Assembly (NCBI GenBank): GCA_947000775.1
Contig: CAMQGK010000634.1
Location: 18,496,501-18,560,500, forward strand
Length of the DNA stretch: 64,000 bases
Direction: 5' to 3'
Source of the DNA: Pterois miles
Taxonomy: Eukaryota > Chordata > Actinopteri > Perciformes > Scorpaenidae
A program made the position numbers and the translations under genes. The notes under the pieces are model-generated. The model ran no database searches and was not told the DNA's origin. It saw only the letters and a list, made by a program, of their open reading frames with translations. Positions 60,531 through 64,000 of the stretch are shown one piece after another. Position 1 is the stretch's first letter. The number at the start of each line of letters is the position of its first letter.

Positions 60531-63500
60531 GAACATACTGTACTCTGATTTTTTAAATTTATTTTGACACACTATACTATGACTTTTTTTTGATATACTA
60601 TACAATATTTTTTTCCCCCAACATACTACATTATGATAGTTTGATTGATAGTTTGTTTGATAGTTTGAATTTTTTTTTCGACATACATACTGTGACCTTA
60701 TTGTTTAACATTTTTTCGACATACATACTATGACCTTATTTTTTTTTTTTTTTACATTTTTTCAACATACTATATTATGACTTTTTTGACATACTATTCT
60801 ATGACTTTTTTTGACATACATACTATAACCTCATTTTTTACATTTTTTCAACATGCTATACTATGACTTTTTTGACATACTATACTATGACTTTTTTCCG
60901 ACATACATACTATGACCTTATTTAATAACATTTTTTCAACATACTATACTATGACTTTTTTGACATACTATATTACGACTTTTTTTCGACATATATAGTG
61001 TGACATTATTTTTTTTACATTTTTTCAACATACTATACTATGACTTTTTTTTCCAACATATACTTTTTCAACATACTATACTATGACCTTATTTTTTACA
61101 TTTTTTCAACATACTATACTATGACTTTTTTTGAAATACTATACTATGACTTTTTTGAAATACTATACTATGACTTTTTTGACATACTATTCTATGACTT
61201 TTTTCCGACATACATACTGTGACCTTGTTTTTTGGACATACATACTATGACCTTATTTTTTTTACATTTTTTCAACATACTATACCATGACTTTTTTGAC
61301 ATACTATACTATGACGTTTTTTCGACATACATACTGTGACCTTATTTTATTTTATTTTTTTTACATTTTTTCAACATACTATACTATGATTTTTTTGACA
61401 TGCTATACAATGACTTTTTTTTTTTCGACATGCATCCTATGACCTTATTTTTTCACATTTTTTCAACATACTATACTATGACTTTTTCGACATACTATAC
61501 GATGACTTTTTTTGACATACTTTTTCAACATACTATACTATGACTTTTTTGACATACTATACCATGACCTTTTTGACATACGATACTATGACTTTTTTTC
61601 GACATACATACTATGACCTTATTTTTTTACAATTTTTCAACATACTATACTATGACTTTTTTGACATACTATTCTATGACTTTTTTTCGACATACATACT
61701 ATGACCTTATTTTTTTACATTTTTTCAACATACTATACTATGACTTTTTTGACATACTATTCTATGACTTTTTTTTCGACACATACTTTTTCAACATGCT
61801 ATATTATGACTTTTTTGACATACTATACTCTGAATTTTTTAACATACTATTCTATGACTTTTTTTTTCTACATGCAGACTATGAACTTATTTTTTTGTAT
61901 TTTTTCAACATACTATACAATGACTTTTTTTCGACATACATACTATAACCGTTTTTACATTTTTTCGACATACATACTATGACTTTTTTTTACATTTTTT
62001 CGACATACATACTATGACCTTTTTTTTTTTTTTTACATTTTTTCAACATACTATACTATGACTTTTTTGACATACTATACTATGACTTTTTTTCGACATG
62101 CATACTATGACCTTTTTTCAACATACTATACTTTTTTGACATACTATTCTATGACTTTTTTGACATACTATACTATGACTTCTTTTCGACATACATACTA
62201 TGACCTTTTTTTTTTTTTTACATTTTTTCAACATACTATACTATGACTTTTTGACATACTATTCTATGACTTTTTTGACATGCATACTATGACCTTATTT
62301 TTTACATTTTTTCAAAATACTATACTATGACTTTTTTGACATACTATACTTTGACTTTTTTTCAACATACATACTATGACCTTATTTTTTACATTTTTTT
62401 AACATACTATACTATGACTTTTTTGACATACTATACTATGACTTTTTTCCGACATACATACTATGACCTTATTTAATAACATTTTTTCAACATACTATAC
62501 TATGACTTTTTTGACATACTATATTACGACTTTTTTGATACATACTTTTTCATCATACTATACTATGACTATTTTTGACATGTATACAATGACCTTATTT
62601 TTTTACATTTTTTTCAACATACTATACTATGACTTTTTTGACATACTATTCTATGACTTTTTTTGATACATACTTTTTCATCATACTATACTATGACTTT
62701 TTTTGACATGTATACAATGACCTTATTTTTTTACATTTTTTTCAACATACTATACTATGACTTTTTTGACATACTATTCTATGACTTATTTTGATACATA
62801 CTTTTTCATCATACTATACTATGACTTTTTGACATACTATTCTGACTTTTTTTGATACATACTTTTTCATCATACTATACTATGACTTTTTTTGACATGT
62901 ATACAATGACCTTATTTTTTTTTACATTTTTTTCAACATACTATACTATGACTTTTGACGATAATTTTTTTGACATACTATATTATAACTTTTTTTGACA
63001 TACTATACTATGACTATGATGGGGCGGCAGTAGCTCAGTCCGTAAGGACTTGGGTTAGGATGTGGAGGACCCGGGTTCAAATCCCCCATGGACCAAGACC
63101 AACTGGTTGCTGGAGAGGTGCCAGTTTACCTCTTGGGCACTGCCGAGGTGCCCCTGAGCAAGGCACCAAACCCCCAACTGCTCTGGGCGCTTGTCAGGAG
63201 CAGCCCCCTCACTCTGACATCTCTCCATTGACATGTATATGTACTGTGTGAACTGTACTGTGTGAACAACAGAGTGTAAAACTGAATTTCCCCACTGTGG
63301 GACTAATAAAGGAATATCTTTCTTTCTTTCTCTTTCTTCTTTTGTCGACATACATACTATGACCTTATTTCTTATATTTTTTTCAACATACTATACTATG
63401 ACTTTTTTGACATACTATACTATGAATTTTTTTTCGACATACAGTACATACTGTGAACTTATATCTTATAACATACTATACTATGACTTTTTTTTCCAAC

Positions 63501-64000
63501 ATATACTTTTTCAGCATACTATACTATGACCTTATTTTTTACATTTTTTCAACATACTATACTATGACTTTTTCAACATACAGTACTATGACTTTTTTTG
63601 ACATACTATACTATGACTTTTTTTTCGACATACATACTATGACCTCATTTTTTTTTTTACATTTTTTCAACATAATATACTATGACTTTTTTAACATACT
63701 ATACTATGACTTTTTTCGACATACATACTATAACCTTATTTTTTACATTTTTTCAACATACTATACTATGACTTTTTTGACATACTATACTTTGACTTTT
63801 TTTCAACATACATACTATGACCTCATTTTTTTTACATTTTTTCAACATACTATACTATGACTTTTTTGACATACTATACTTTGACTTTTTTTCAACATAC
63901 ATACTATGACCTTATTTTTTTACATTTTTTCAACATACTATACTATGACTTTTGCCGATAATTTTTTTGACATACTATATTATAACTTTTTTTTGACATA
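60530..64000 (+). repeat. Short-period satellite, ACATACTATACTATGACTT family
   Basis: Composite units of about 75-90 bases made of three related subunits: TTTTTTCAACATACTATACTATGAC, GACATACTATACTATGACTTTTTT and CGACATACATACTATGACCTT plus a T-rich spacer. The array runs out of the window, so its length is unknown, and it is interrupted by a SINE at about 63021. Open frames here are repeat by-products. Confidence 0.9.
63021..63335 (+). mobile_element. tRNA-derived SINE inserted in the satellite
   Basis: The 5' part is tRNA-like, with an A-box-like TAGCTCAGTCCGTAAGG and a B-box GGGTTCAAATCC at about 63073. A unique body follows (CCTCTTGGGCACTGCCGAGG). The 3' tail is AATTTCCCCACTGTGGGAC plus TAATAAAGGAATATC and a TTTC repeat, a LINE-type tail. 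Satellite lies on both sides, so the insertion is younger than the array. Confidence 0.85.

Noticed and set aside
63022..63095. Functional tRNA gene at the head of the repeat at 63 kb
   Set aside because: Only A and B boxes fit; no proper cloverleaf, and a SINE body and LINE-type tail follow.
61040..63860. Open frames made of YYTMTF and ILYYDFF repeats
   Set aside because: Direct translation of the ACATACTATACTATGACTTT array; not proteins.

Overview
This is a teleost fish nuclear genome window, probably from a percomorph. It has intron-split vertebrate genes, many dispersed TG/CA microsatellites, Tc1, hAT, Harbinger, LINE and tRNA-SINE debris of types common in fish, and no bacterial-style gene packing. 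All four genes I recognise are on the + strand, and I name them from remembered family sequences.

(1) iyd (162-2859): iodotyrosine deiodinase in 5 exons. (2) sec63 (4278-19433): the ER translocon J-protein in 20 exons, followed by a long 3' UTR. (3) scml4 (5' exon near 22.4 kb, stop at 55192): a Polycomb-type SAM protein with very large introns. (4) mtln (57678-57848): the 56-residue mitochondrial micropeptide mitoregulin. SEC63 and SCML4 are also neighbours in mammals; IYD and MTLN are at other loci in human. The genes share no pathway: iodide salvage, ER protein import, chromatin and mitochondrial membrane function.

The space between exons is mostly repeats. sec63 introns carry hAT-type MITEs (one with a perfect 8-bp target duplication), nested repeats and TG tracts beside splice sites. 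The scml4 introns hold a PIF/Harbinger remnant, a tRNA-Lys/LINE-tail chimera, a Tc1 element interrupted by an L1-like LINE, an 870-bp imperfect palindrome and, between the two SAM exons, a 9.8-kb satellite array of about 158-bp units. That array lies inside a hAT-like MITE whose outer ends still carry a matching 8-bp target duplication. From about 60.5 kb to the end is a second, shorter-period array with the same core motif, interrupted by a tRNA-derived SINE.

The main points for a second look are the satellite-inside-a-MITE structure and its roughly 4-kb higher-order duplication, the decoy 3' splice sites in each satellite unit, the apparent lack of SLED-domain exons in scml4 with the frame preserved, and a CFTR-like (TG)nT7 acceptor in sec63.
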